A stretch of 64,000 nt of DNA from a bacterium (GTDB lineage Bacteria > Chloroflexota > Dehalococcoidia > Tepidiformales > Tepidiformaceae). Below the pieces are notes generated by a model, which worked only from the letters and a program-made list of their open reading frames with translations, was not told the origin of the DNA and searched no databases. Positions 33,173 to 42,104 of this stretch are shown piece by piece; position 1 is the first letter of the stretch; every line of letters begins with the position of its first letter. The stretch spans positions 1-64,000 of the forward strand of contig QEVS01000010.1 of assembly GCA_003577245.1 (NCBI GenBank). The letters are read 5' to 3'. Position numbers and translations under genes: made by a program.

Positions 33173-34941
33173 CCGTGCCCACTGTCAATCTGCTCAACTG
33201 GCTCGCGCGGCTTCCGTTCCTCACAGTGGACGATCTTGCCCTCCTGACCGGCTCACCTGCGCCAGACGTCGAAACAGCCCTACGCGAGCTGGCGCGGGCG
33301 GGCCAAGTCGACTCAATCACGCCGTCGTCGCCTGAGATGGCGTCAACCCGTCTCTTTGTCCTGACCGAGTGGGCTCGGCGCCAGACCGCGACTGGGAAGC
33401 AGGTCTCGCTCCCCCTCAATGCGCGTGACGTTTTTCGACGACTGGCAAGCCTTGAAGCGACCGTCGCGCTCAACGTCTTTGCTGCCGGCCTGGTCACTGC
33501 GTCGCGCCGCACCCCCGACGCCGGACTCGACGACCTCTGGACGCTCCCCAGGAGCAGGTCCGCCGATGCGTGGTGGCCGCCAGGCGTCCACGCCTTCGGG
33601 TCCTTTCGGATCGGCACAGCCCATGCGCCGTTCTTCGTCTTCGTCGATCGGGCGGCCGCGCCGTCCGCCCACCGCGCGACCCTCGTCGCGGGCTGGTACC
33701 GGTTTCGGGAGGGACCCCAGCCATGGGGGACCGGCGACGTTCCGCCGGTGCTGATTCTCTGCCCCGGTCCCGCCCGGGAAGACGCCTGGTCCCAGCACGT
33801 GCTTGCCTCCGCCGACCGGCGCCGGCTTCCGCCGCTGCGCGTCCTCATGGCAACCCGGGCTAGCCTTGGAGACCGCCCGGATGGTCCGCACTGGCGGCCG
33901 GCCGATGGCTCCAGTCGGGCGAGTCTGATAGAGCGACTCGGCGTCAAACCGGCCCCGACCAAGTACTCTCCACCACACCCGCTGCGGCTCGCCAGCTGTC
34001 CGAGTGAGGCGACCGACCGGGCGACACCCCTCCACCGTTGGGCACAGGAGACCGCAAGGGACCGCCGCAGCGCTTCCCGCCTGGAGCTATTTGCGGCGCT
34101 GTCGCTGATGACCTCGGAAGTCGAGAAGCGGCTACTCGATTGCCTGGGCCGGCATCCGCTCCTCACCGAGACCGAGCTGGCGACCGTGCTCCAGGTTCAG
34201 CCGCGCGTCGCGACCCTCGCCCTCGAGCGAGCGCTGACGAACGGGCTGATCACAACATTTGGCACGACCGCACCGGCTCATTACTGCCTCACACCCACCG
34301 CATTGGGGTTGCTGGCGGCCCGAGACGAGGTGCCCGTGCGACGGTACGCCCGTCACTCGTCGGTCACAGCCCTACCTGGCGCGCACGGCGGACGCGTGCC
34401 GACCCTGGTCCACCAGTTCGAGCACACGGTGGGCACAAACAGCTTCTTTGTGAGCTGGTTGCGCCATGTGCGCGGCGGTGGCCCCCGGCTCGTGACCTGG
34501 CTCAATGCGGCTGAATCCGCAGTCAGGCTCGAAAGCGCCGGCTCGCGGCGGTGGCTGCGGCCCGACGGCAGCGGCACCCTCATTGCCGATCACTGCGTAC
34601 GACGATTCTTCCTCGAGTGGGACCGCGGTACCGAGCGGCTCCAGGTTATTGCCTTCAAGCTCGCTCGCTACGGCGAATACTTCCGGTCGCAAAGCGGGCA
34701 TGGGAAGGACATACCGACCCTGCTCTTTGTTACCACGACACCCCAACGCGAAGAGCTCACGTGGCGCGTTGGGGCGGCAACCACAGAACAGTCCAAACAA
34801 TACCTCATGACCACCACCGCATCGCTTCTCGAACGGCTGGGGCCGTTCGGGGCCGTGTGGCGTAGCCACGCTCAGCAGCACCGAACGCGATGGCCAGGGT
34901 CGGCACCTGAGCACGAGTACTCACTGGAGGATCGACGATGA
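33169..34941 (+). CDS. Replication-relaxation family protein
   Basis: A 590-residue protein. The C-terminal half contains LLDCLGRHPLLTETELATVL (a winged-helix-like start), SFFVSWLRHVRGGG, LRPDGSGTLI and FFLEWDRGTERLQ, the conserved features of the replication-relaxation (Replic_Relax) family, which is found next to conjugation genes. The N-terminal half starts with another winged-helix-like block (WLARLPFLTVDDLALLTG) and looks like a degenerate repeat of the same fold. No HUH-type relaxase is visible in the window, so this protein may take part in substrate processing, which is an inference. Confidence 0.75.
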   Translation: MTVPTVNLLNWLARLPFLTVDDLALLTGSPAPDVETALRELARAGQVDSITPSSPEMASTRLFVLTEWARRQTATGKQVSLPLNARDVFRRLASLEATVALNVFAAGLVTASRRTPDAGLDDLWTLPRSRSADAWWPPGVHAFGSFRIGTAHAPFFVFVDRAAAPSAHRATLVAGWYRFREGPQPWGTGDVPPVLILCPGPAREDAWSQHVLASADRRRLPPLRVLMATRASLGDRPDGPHWRPADGSSRASLIERLGVKPAPTKYSPPHPLRLASCPSEATDRATPLHRWAQETARDRRSASRLELFAALSLMTSEVEKRLLDCLGRHPLLTETELATVLQVQPRVATLALERALTNGLITTFGTTAPAHYCLTPTALGLLAARDEVPVRRYARHSSVTALPGAHGGRVPTLVHQFEHTVGTNSFFVSWLRHVRGGGPRLVTWLNAAESAVRLESAGSRRWLRPDGSGTLIADHCVRRFFLEWDRGTERLQVIAFKLARYGEYFRSQSGHGKDIPTLLFVTTTPQREELTWRVGAATTEQSKQYLMTTTASLLERLGPFGAVWRSHAQQHRTRWPGSAPEHEYSLEDRR

Positions 34942-35195
34942 ACGATCATGCAAGCTACGACGGCTACGAGTCCGACCTGCTGACAGTGCCGGAGACCGCG
35001 AAGCTGCTCCGCATATCGCGCAACCTTGCCTATGAGTTGGTGGCGCGACAGCAGCTTCCTTCCGTCCGACTGGGTAGAGTAATCCGTGTCCCACGGACGT
35101 CGCTCGACGCCTGGATCGCCAGTCAGGCGGCATCGAGAGTCGCCGATGCCGCCCTTGGCTCGGAATCTGGGTCGCGCCAGCAACGCCTTATGTAG
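34938..35195 (+). CDS. Excisionase-like helix-turn-helix protein
   Basis: An 85-residue DNA-binding protein of the excisionase/MerR-like HTH_17 type: LTVPETAKLLRISRNLAYEL is the helix-turn-helix and LPSVRLGRVIRVPRTSLDAWI is the wing and anchor. Small proteins like this next to an integrase gene commonly act as recombination directionality factors. ATGA overlap with the Replic_Relax gene ties excision to the transfer operon. Confidence 0.8.
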   Translation: MNDHASYDGYESDLLTVPETAKLLRISRNLAYELVARQQLPSVRLGRVIRVPRTSLDAWIASQAASRVADAALGSESGSRQQRLM

Positions 35196-35206
35196 GAGTA
35201 TCGACT

Positions 35207-36400
35207 ATGGCCGGAAGCATCCGCCGTCGAGGAGCGAACACCTGGGAGCTCACCGTTGACTTCGGTCGCGACCCCGTGACCGGGCGGCGCCAACGCCGCT
35301 TCGAGAGCTTCAACGGCACGAAGAAAGCCGCCCAGCAGCGTCTAACAGAACTCTTGAGTACGCGAGACCGCGGGATCGACATTCAACCAACTAAGGTGAC
35401 GCTCGCAGAGTACCTGGCACGCTGGCTCACGGACTACGCCGCGGTGAGCGTGGCGCCTTCCACGCTCGCTCGCTACCGAATCGCGATCGACAAACACATC
35501 TCGGCACACCTTGGCAGTCGGCTCCTCGCGGAGTTGCGACCGATGGACATCCAGCGGCTCCACAGCATGTGCCTCGGCGAGAAGCTCTCCCCACGAACCG
35601 TGGTCCAGCACCATCGGATCGTTCGTGAAGCACTCAAGCACGCCGTCCTGTGGCAGCTGATACCTACGAATGCCGCAGACGCCGTTTCGCCTCCCCGTTT
35701 CGAGCGTGCGGAACTCGCTGTACTGGACGCCCCCGGGGTCCTCAAGCTCCTCCGGCGCGCAGAGGGTTCGTTCCTTCACCCCATGGTCTTCCTCGCTGTT
35801 CATACCGGAGCGCGCTCCGGCGAAATCCTCGCTCTGCGATGGTCGGACATCGATTTCGAGGGCCGATCCTTACACATCGTTAGGACCGTGCAACGCATCG
35901 CTGGCGAGGGCATCATCTTCCGTCCCACGAAGACGGCTCGTTCCCGGCGGACAATCGGACTATCCGCAGCGACGCTGGACTTTCTCTCTGCCCGGCGCCA
36001 GGAGGACGAGTCAACTCGAACCCGGCGGGCCGAGGCAGACGGTGAGCGGTTGGTGTTTCCGCAGGAGCACAGCGGACCTTACGAACCCGTCCAGATCTCG
36101 CACGCGTTCAGCAAGCTGGTCAGTGGGAGCGAGTTCGAGGGACTTCGGTTCCACGACCTCCGTCACACTGCTGCGACATTAATGCTGTCTCAGAATGTTC
36201 ATCCGAAGATCGTCAGCGAGCGCCTTGGACATGCGTCGGTTCACATCACACTCGACACATACTCCCACGTCCTCCCTCATTTGCAGGATGAAGCCGCCGC
36301 CGCGATGGATCGCATACTGGACCCGGCGCGATACGTGCAACAAGCCGATGGCACCGATGGTAAGACCGCACCTCATACTTACGATCGCGGCCAATGTTGA
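35207..36400 (+). CDS. Tyrosine recombinase / integrase
   Basis: A 397-residue site-specific recombinase. Residues 1 to about 55 form an arm-binding AP2-like domain (GSIRRRGANTWELTVDFG), about 65-150 a SAM-like core-binding domain, and the rest the catalytic domain. Catalytic residues are visible: Arg in HTGARSGEIL, Lys in RPTKTARSRRT, HxxR in FHDLRHTAATL, His in RLGHASVHIT and Tyr in LDTYSHV. GTAGGAG precedes ATG 35207. It ends the rightward operon, as expected at the edge of an integrated element. Confidence 0.93.
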   Translation: MAGSIRRRGANTWELTVDFGRDPVTGRRQRRFESFNGTKKAAQQRLTELLSTRDRGIDIQPTKVTLAEYLARWLTDYAAVSVAPSTLARYRIAIDKHISAHLGSRLLAELRPMDIQRLHSMCLGEKLSPRTVVQHHRIVREALKHAVLWQLIPTNAADAVSPPRFERAELAVLDAPGVLKLLRRAEGSFLHPMVFLAVHTGARSGEILALRWSDIDFEGRSLHIVRTVQRIAGEGIIFRPTKTARSRRTIGLSAATLDFLSARRQEDESTRTRRAEADGERLVFPQEHSGPYEPVQISHAFSKLVSGSEFEGLRFHDLRHTAATLMLSQNVHPKIVSERLGHASVHITLDTYSHVLPHLQDEAAAAMDRILDPARYVQQADGTDGKTAPHTYDRGQC

Positions 36401-37281
36401 CGCCCGTTTTTCGCGCGGCGAGGGCTGAGCGGGTGGCCTACGCTGCGGCGCCGTCAGCCTATGACGCCCGACGAATGCTGGACCAAACCGGCGCCAAACA
36501 GCTCGCTACGCCTTCGCGCTCCCGCGGCCTCTCTGATTCGCTCGAACCAGTTGAATACGCGCATTCGCCTACCGAGAATCGGCCGGCGGATCTCGCCCCG
36601 AATGACTGCCGCTCGAGGCAACTTCAGAGCCAACTCGCCGGCGAGACGCGTCCGGCACGTTATCCGAGCCGCGGCGTCCCAGCTCCCGCTGCGAATCCGC
36701 CGGGCGGAGGGCGCCGGGAAGCCGTCCTGCCCGACAGTCAGCCACCAGGAGAGGACGTGAGAGATGATGCGCCGGACTCGAACTGTGCTCCAGAGGCTAA
36801 CTTGATTGCGGTGACCGTCGCTTCCACAGGAACGCTCCGCCGGTTTACGATTTCTGGGCCGCGCCGCCCAGGTCTGTGTCCGCTCCACAACCTGGCCCGC
36901 GGCTTTGTCTCGACTCGTGCTGGTGTCTCGATGCATGACCGGCCCCCGCGATGAGTTAGAGGTAGCTGGTCACTCGCTGTGACGTTGGATGGGCCTGCTG
37001 ACGCGAGGAGGCTCGCCCAGCGTCTATTTCACACCGCGCGTTGAGGCGTTTCGCGGCGTGTTTGCTGGTCGCACGCTGTCGCCGTGTCTGCCTGGTCAAA
37101 GGAAGGGGACGGAGCGCTGGCGACATGTCGCGGCGAGCTCGGCTGGATGTTCCTGCTCGAAGGGGCCGCCTTTCCGGGCTCCGGTCGGGCTGGTCGGGGG
37201 TACCCGAGTTGCGACCTCGTCTGTCGTAAGCTCCCCGGGGAGTAGCAGTCGAGTCGTCGTGGCATCCCATGCCCGCGACCC
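36401..37281. other. Gene-poor region after the integrase; probable element end
   Basis: About 880 bases without a supportable gene. Several open frames cross it in different phases, but none shows recognisable motifs or a good start. Its position after the integrase makes it the likely place for the attachment site and element boundary. I found no complete tRNA and no direct repeat that I could match, because the other end is outside the window. Confidence 0.5.
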
Positions 37282-38116
37282 GTGGAGGCACACATCCAAT
37301 CGTTGATTCAGGCCATCGTGCTCCGGCATCGTCCAGGGGGCCACGGAGTTCCTACCGGTCTCGTCCTCCGGGCACTTGATCCTGACTTCTGCCCTGTTCG
37401 GCTGGGAAGACCAGGGGCTTGGCTTCGATGTGGGGCTTCATCTTGGCACGCTCTTCGTCGTCGGGGCCTACTTTTGGCGTGACTGGCTGGGCATGTTCCA
37501 GGCAACCGTGTCGGACATCAGCCGCGGGCGGTTGCGTACCGGCGCGAGACAGCCGACGCGGCTCTTGGCGATGATCATCGGTGCGACAGTCCCGGCGGGC
37601 CTCGTAGGCCTGATGCTCGACGATTGGATTAGCACGAGGCTTCGGGAGCCGTGGGTAGTTGCGACCACACTCCTCATCGTCGGACTCGCAATGTGGTTCG
37701 TGGACCGCGCCCCGCCTTTGCGGCGCCGCGTCGAGGATATGGATGTTCTGGACGCACTTGTCGTGGGACTGGCTCAGACGCTCGCTCTCGTCCCCGGGGT
37801 GTCGCGGTCAGGTATCACGCTTATCGCCGGTCTGCAGCGAGGCCTCACGCGGGCCGACGCAGCACGGTTCGGATTCTTGTTGGGGACGCCCACCATCGCG
37901 GGGGCGGTGGTGGTGGAGTTTCCGTCCGTGGCATCGGAGGGACAGAACGGACTGCTGCGGCTCCTGCTTGGAATGTTCGTGTCGGCGACCGTCGGACTCT
38001 TGGTGGTCAGTCAGCTCATGCGGTTCCTTCGAACTCGAACGTTGGTGCCATTCGCAGTTTACCGAATCGGCCTGGCCTGCCTCGTGTTCGGAGCGCTGGT
38101 CGCGGGAGCCGGGTGA
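37282..38116 (+). pseudogene. uppP: Undecaprenyl-diphosphatase (UppP/BacA) with frameshift near codon 14
   Basis: UppP recycles the undecaprenyl carrier and is a polytopic membrane enzyme. The first codons from GTG 37282 read HIQSLIQAIVL, the expected entry, then the frame breaks at 37321-37325 (CTCCG). After removing one C the protein continues in the next frame as GIVQGATEFLPVSSSGH, containing the catalytic Glu-rich motif, and on through LVPGVSRSGITLIAGL to the stop at 38116. Everything after the shift is intact, so either a recent mutation or a sequencing error is possible. Confidence 0.82.
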
Positions 38117-38180
38117 AGGGAGAGCATCCAGCATTGGGCGTCAGAACCCAGCGTTGACGCTCCAGTGGTACCATTCGTCC

Positions 38181-38504
38181 GTGCGACTTCAGTTTGGAAT
38201 CCTGGTGGTTGCGGTCGTGAGCGTTTTTGCGTCTGTGGCCGTAGTTCCGAACTCCCCATCCGGGAGTGAACTGGGCACGCACGAGCGCGAGCACATGCTG
38301 CAGCACCGCTACGGAGAACCCCACGATGCCCACCATCATGAGGTGCAGACCGTGTCTCAGTGGCACGCAGTACCCTTTACCGGTCTTCCGACCGCAGTGC
38401 CGCTTGCAGCCAACGCGATTGGAAGAGCAACGTCGGCACAACAGAAGCTCTCAGGATTGAGTGTCTCGCCCCTCCTCGTTCCTCCCAGAGACCCGATCAG
38501 CTGA
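38181..38504 (+). CDS. Small secreted His-rich protein
   Basis: A 107-residue predicted exported protein. The N-terminal helix FGILVVAVVSVFASVAVV could be a signal peptide or anchor. It is followed by HEREHMLQHRYGEPHDAHHHE, rich in potential metal ligands. I do not recognise the family. It precedes a run of copper and redox genes, so metal binding is plausible. The start (GTG 38181) lacks a clear ribosome site, so coding status is moderate. Confidence 0.45.
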   Translation: MRLQFGILVVAVVSVFASVAVVPNSPSGSELGTHEREHMLQHRYGEPHDAHHHEVQTVSQWHAVPFTGLPTAVPLAANAIGRATSAQQKLSGLSVSPLLVPPRDPIS

Positions 38505-38533
38505 TCCCATCAGACTGATCGGAGGTTCGCGCT

Positions 38534-39442
38534 TTGCGCTGGTTCTTCTCTTTGCTTTTGTTTCCTCTCGTCGCCTTGCTGACGTCTTGCGGCTCCGATG
38601 GTGCCGGGGAGCCGACCGATGACCCAGCCACGGGCAAGTACGACGTTGCTGTCGCAAGCGGTGACCTCGCCGTCGGCCCTCAGCGAATGAGTTTCGTGCT
38701 GATCAAGGACGGTTCGCCCGTGGCAGAACCGGTCGTGTACGTGCGTTTTTTCAGGTTGCCCCAGGGCGCGTCGCCGGAACTCGCCGGGGAGTCCGCGATT
38801 CCCTTCAGTCCCCTGGGGGCCGAGGACGAGGTTCACGACGGCGAGCTATCCGGCGTGTACTACGCGAACGTCCCCTTCGACGTCGCGGGCACGTGGGGTA
38901 TCGGCGTGAGTGTTGGGCCGAAGTACGACGAAGCCGGCGAAGTCCGCGTCCAGTTTGAAGTGAAAGAAAAGACTCAGGCCCCTAAGCCCGGCGACAAAGG
39001 CATCGCGGTCAAGAACCCGACTGCTGACAATGCTCCCTTCGACCAGATCCACACGGGAAGCATCAAAGACGACGGCTTCCACACCATGACCATCGCTGAG
39101 GCGGTTTCGTCTGGGCGGCCGTCCGTCATCGCTTTCGCCACTCCGTCCTTCTGCCGGACGGCAACGTGCGGCCCATCGCTACAAATCGTTGTTCGGGCCT
39201 CGGCGAGATACGTCGATCAGGTGAACTTCCTCCACATCGAACCGTACGAACTGACGCCCGCAGGCGACCTCATCACTCGCGAGGATGGCTTTCCCAAGCT
39301 TGGGCCGATTGCCGAGTCATGGAAGCTACCGAGCGAGCCATGGGTGTTCGTGCTCGATAAGCAGGGGACGGTTGTCGCTCGGTACGAAGGGCCTTACGCC
39401 ATCGAGGAACTGATTTATGCCCTCGACCAGGTGACGAAGTAG
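38534..39442 (+). CDS. Thioredoxin-fold lipoprotein with FixH/YtkA-like N-terminal domain
   Basis: A 302-residue lipoprotein (lipobox LLTSC). Residues about 35-145 form a beta-rich domain like YtkA/FixH copper-associated proteins (RMSFVLIKDGSPVAEPVVYV to GTWGIGVSVG). The C-terminal part is thioredoxin-like with IAFATPSFCRTATCGP, in which the two cysteines are four residues apart instead of the usual two. TTG 38534 is used because GGAGG lies 8 bases before it. Its neighbours encode copper and disulfide proteins, suggesting a role in extracytoplasmic copper delivery or thiol exchange. Confidence 0.65.
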   Translation: MRWFFSLLLFPLVALLTSCGSDGAGEPTDDPATGKYDVAVASGDLAVGPQRMSFVLIKDGSPVAEPVVYVRFFRLPQGASPELAGESAIPFSPLGAEDEVHDGELSGVYYANVPFDVAGTWGIGVSVGPKYDEAGEVRVQFEVKEKTQAPKPGDKGIAVKNPTADNAPFDQIHTGSIKDDGFHTMTIAEAVSSGRPSVIAFATPSFCRTATCGPSLQIVVRASARYVDQVNFLHIEPYELTPAGDLITREDGFPKLGPIAESWKLPSEPWVFVLDKQGTVVARYEGPYAIEELIYALDQVTK

Positions 39443-39449
39443 AGGATCT

Positions 39450-40109
39450 ATGTTCCAAAAACTGTTCGACCGGCAGCTATCCGGTCGTGTGTGGATACCG
39501 GTGGTATCGGCGCTCGTAGTCGCGAGCGCGGTGCTGCTCGGAGTAGTCGTATTCCGACCCTCCAAGTCCAATGCTGACGCTTCCGCCATTGTCGGGACTA
39601 CCGATTCGTTGCGGCAGCCAGTCCACTGGCACGCCGATTTCGCCGTCTTCGTGAATGGGGAGCGTTTCGACTTCGACAAGCCTGAGTTCATCTCGAAGGA
39701 GGGAGAAGAGAACAATCCGTGGGTGCACATCCACGAGCCGAGGCCCACGGTCGTTCACGTTCACCGCGAGCAGACGACCTGGGACGAGTTCATGCGCTCG
39801 CTCGGATTCGAACTGACCGATTCGAAGCTCTCGCTCCCAGACGGCAGAGTCTTTGAGACGGGCGGCGAAGCCTCACTGAAGTTCTACGTGAACGGGGTCC
39901 GCGTGGACACCATCATGTTCGAATCGATCAGCGACTTGAGCCAGGTCTTGATTTCCTTCGGGCCGGAAAGCGATAGCGAGGTCCGCGAGACCCAAATTCC
40001 GATGGTCACCGATCAGGCATGCATCCCATCGGAATTGTGCCTCGACCGGGTCCCGGCGGTTCCTGAGCCGGAACCATGCACGAAGAGTAGTGGCTCATGC
40101 ACAGGCTGA
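39450..40109 (+). CDS. Unnamed membrane-anchored HxHADF-motif protein (copy 1)
   Basis: A 219-residue protein anchored by one N-terminal helix (VWIPVVSALVVASAVLLGVVV). I do not recognise a named family, but it is clearly paralogous to the product of 57261-57944. Shared blocks are HxHADFAV-x-VNG, VHxH/VHVHREQTT-x-DEF, SLGxELTD, VNGVRVD, VLISFGP and a C-terminal Cys block ACIPSELCLDR. The paired His and Cys residues suggest metal binding. It overlaps ctaG by 13 bases, so it is probably linked to cytochrome oxidase copper delivery. Confidence 0.6.
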   Translation: MFQKLFDRQLSGRVWIPVVSALVVASAVLLGVVVFRPSKSNADASAIVGTTDSLRQPVHWHADFAVFVNGERFDFDKPEFISKEGEENNPWVHIHEPRPTVVHVHREQTTWDEFMRSLGFELTDSKLSLPDGRVFETGGEASLKFYVNGVRVDTIMFESISDLSQVLISFGPESDSEVRETQIPMVTDQACIPSELCLDRVPAVPEPEPCTKSSGSCTG

Positions 40110-41140
40110 CGCTTCATCGCCTAGCCACTGTCGCGACGCCCGTTTCGCCTGGGCGGTTTGCCACCGCCGCCGGACTTGGTTTGGCAGGAAGCATCGCCCT
40201 TTCGGTGATCCTGCGCTCCGGTGGCGGTTCTGCCTCAATCGGGTTCATCTTCGTGTGCACGATTGCATCCGTGCCGCCACCAGACTTTCCTCAGGTGCTG
40301 ACGACGTTCGCTTTCGAGCCGGTTCCGACGTTCCTCCTCGTCGCGGTGGGTGCGGCCTACCTGTCGGTGTTCGCGACCGTGCGGTCGGGGGGGCAGGCGC
40401 GTCTCGCTTCAACCTGGCGGCTGACTTCGTTCATGATAGGGCTGCTCCTGGTGCTGTTTACAGTCTTCGGCCCCCTCGCCGCCTACAGCTCCACTTTTTT
40501 GACGGCGCACATGATCCAGCATTTTGTGCTGATTACGATTGCGCCCCCGCTGCTTCTCGCGGGCGCGCCGCTAACGCTTCTGCTCGTCGCGGCCGGAAAG
40601 CGCCGGCGCGATGATGTTCTCTACCCCGTGCTCCGCGCCGGGTGGTTTCACGCCATCACGAACCCCGTAGTGGGCGTGGCCCTCTTCGCGCTCGTCCCTT
40701 TGGGCTGGTATACCAGCGGCGCATTCGAGCAGTCCCTGACCAACGTTTGGCTGCACTACCTGGGCTATGGAATCTTCCTCTTCGCGGGGATTCACTACTG
40801 GTGGCCGGTAATCGGGGGCAATCCCTCGCGGTGGCAGATGCCGCACCCGATGCGGCTGTTTTACCTGTTCGCGCTCGTGCCAATCCATGCCTTCCTTGGG
40901 TCCCTGTTCTACGAGCCGTCACGCGTGATGTTCGAGGACCTGCAGGCGCTTCCCCGCTATTGGGGACCGTCGCCGCTCCTGGACCAGCAGATCGCGGGCG
41001 CAATGATGTTCATCGTTGGAGAGGCAATTGGCCTCATCGCCACGATCCTGGCCGCGGCCGCCTGGGCACGTGCAGACGAACGCGCGGGCCAGCGTTACGA
41101 CCGCCGAGCGCGGCAACAAGGAGGGATCGGTGGCCGCTGA
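40097..41140 (+). CDS. ctaG: Cytochrome c oxidase assembly protein CtaG (Caa3-type)
   Basis: A 347-residue polytopic protein of the caa3-type CtaG family. It has about seven hydrophobic segments and the conserved block FLTAHMIQHFVLITIAPPLL with His residues likely to bind copper, plus GIHYWWPVIGGNP. The family assists copper insertion into heme-copper oxidases. Its start overlaps the HxHADF gene by 13 bases and its end overlaps the CDF gene by 11 bases. Confidence 0.88.
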   Translation: MHRLTLHRLATVATPVSPGRFATAAGLGLAGSIALSVILRSGGGSASIGFIFVCTIASVPPPDFPQVLTTFAFEPVPTFLLVAVGAAYLSVFATVRSGGQARLASTWRLTSFMIGLLLVLFTVFGPLAAYSSTFLTAHMIQHFVLITIAPPLLLAGAPLTLLLVAAGKRRRDDVLYPVLRAGWFHAITNPVVGVALFALVPLGWYTSGAFEQSLTNVWLHYLGYGIFLFAGIHYWWPVIGGNPSRWQMPHPMRLFYLFALVPIHAFLGSLFYEPSRVMFEDLQALPRYWGPSPLLDQQIAGAMMFIVGEAIGLIATILAAAAWARADERAGQRYDRRARQQGGIGGR

Positions 41141-42104
41141 CCACACCGACCACGCCAGCGGTAGTCAGGCTCACGACGAGAAAGGCTCACCCGGCAAGGC
41201 GCTGGCCATCGGCCTGGGTCTGACCTTGACGTTCGCGCTGGTGGAAGTCGCGGCCGGGCTTATCAGCGGTTCGCTTGCACTCGTTGCCGATGCGGGCCAC
41301 ATGCTCGTCGATTCCGCCGGGCTCGTCCTGGCCCTCGTCGCCACCCTGATCGCGCGGCGTCCAAAAGACCTCCGCCGCACCTATGGCTACGCGCGCGCCG
41401 AAGTCCTGGTGGTCCCGGTCCATGTCCTCCTGATGCTTCTCATCGCCGGCTATATCGTTTACGAGGCTGTTTCACGCATCGGGGATCAGCCGGAGATCGA
41501 CGGGATCCCAGTGCTCGCGGTTGGCGTGGTGGGTCTGGCGATCAACTTCGTGACGTTGCGACTGTTGCAAGGCCACAGCCACGACAACTTGAATGCGAAG
41601 GGAGCGATGTTCGAGGTAATGGCCGACATGCTCGGCTCGGTTGGGGTGATCCTCGCCGCGACAGTGCTGCTGGTTACGGGATGGTCGGGCGTCGATGTGA
41701 TTGTCAGCCTCGTCATTGGGGCCCTTGTGGTTCCACGCGCCTTCGCACTTTTGCGGCACGCGTTGGCAATTTTGCTCGAGGGTACGCCGCCGGGTGTGCG
41801 TCCCGACGAAATCGCGCGCGACATAGAAAGCGTGCCAGGCGTGCTCGCCGTGCACGACCTCCACGTCTGGGCCCTCGCACCGTCGTTTGTTGCTCTGAGT
41901 GCCCACCTGGAAGTGAGGGAGATGGTGGGTTGCGAAACGACGCTGACTGAGGTCACCCGCGTCCTCAAGGCGTCGCACAACATCTCCCATATCACCCTTC
42001 AACCGGAGACTCGCGAGCTCCATGAGGCGATCGACTGTTGTCTCTCTCCTGACTCCGTTGCCGATGCTAGCCACCTTCACACTTCCGCTGGAGCGCTCCC
42101 ATGA
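41130..42104 (+). CDS. CDF-family divalent cation efflux protein
   Basis: A 324-residue cation diffusion facilitator (CzcD/ZitB type). His-rich N-terminus (ADHTDHASGSQAH), six membrane segments with the metal-site motifs ADAGHMLVD and FEVMADMLGSVGV, and a cytoplasmic domain with VHDLHVWALAPSFVALSAHL. GTG 41130 has AAGGAGGG upstream; the frame is open to 41016 inside ctaG. It probably exports Zn, Co or Cd by proton antiport. Confidence 0.88.
   Translation: MAADHTDHASGSQAHDEKGSPGKALAIGLGLTLTFALVEVAAGLISGSLALVADAGHMLVDSAGLVLALVATLIARRPKDLRRTYGYARAEVLVVPVHVLLMLLIAGYIVYEAVSRIGDQPEIDGIPVLAVGVVGLAINFVTLRLLQGHSHDNLNAKGAMFEVMADMLGSVGVILAATVLLVTGWSGVDVIVSLVIGALVVPRAFALLRHALAILLEGTPPGVRPDEIARDIESVPGVLAVHDLHVWALAPSFVALSAHLEVREMVGCETTLTEVTRVLKASHNISHITLQPETRELHEAIDCCLSPDSVADASHLHTSAGALP

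Noticed and set aside
36741..36860. tRNA-like T-arm (GTTCGAGTCC on minus strand) as an attachment-site relic
   Set aside because: The T-stem does not pair (A-C and A-G style mismatches) and the acceptor strand would imply an implausible tRNA start. No other arm could be built.
36394..36954. Frame of about 186 codons after the integrase
   Set aside because: No ribosome site, no motifs, unusual composition.
38154..38174. TTGACG...TACCAT as a promoter for the small His-rich gene
   Set aside because: Only 9 bp separate the two boxes, too short for a normal promoter.
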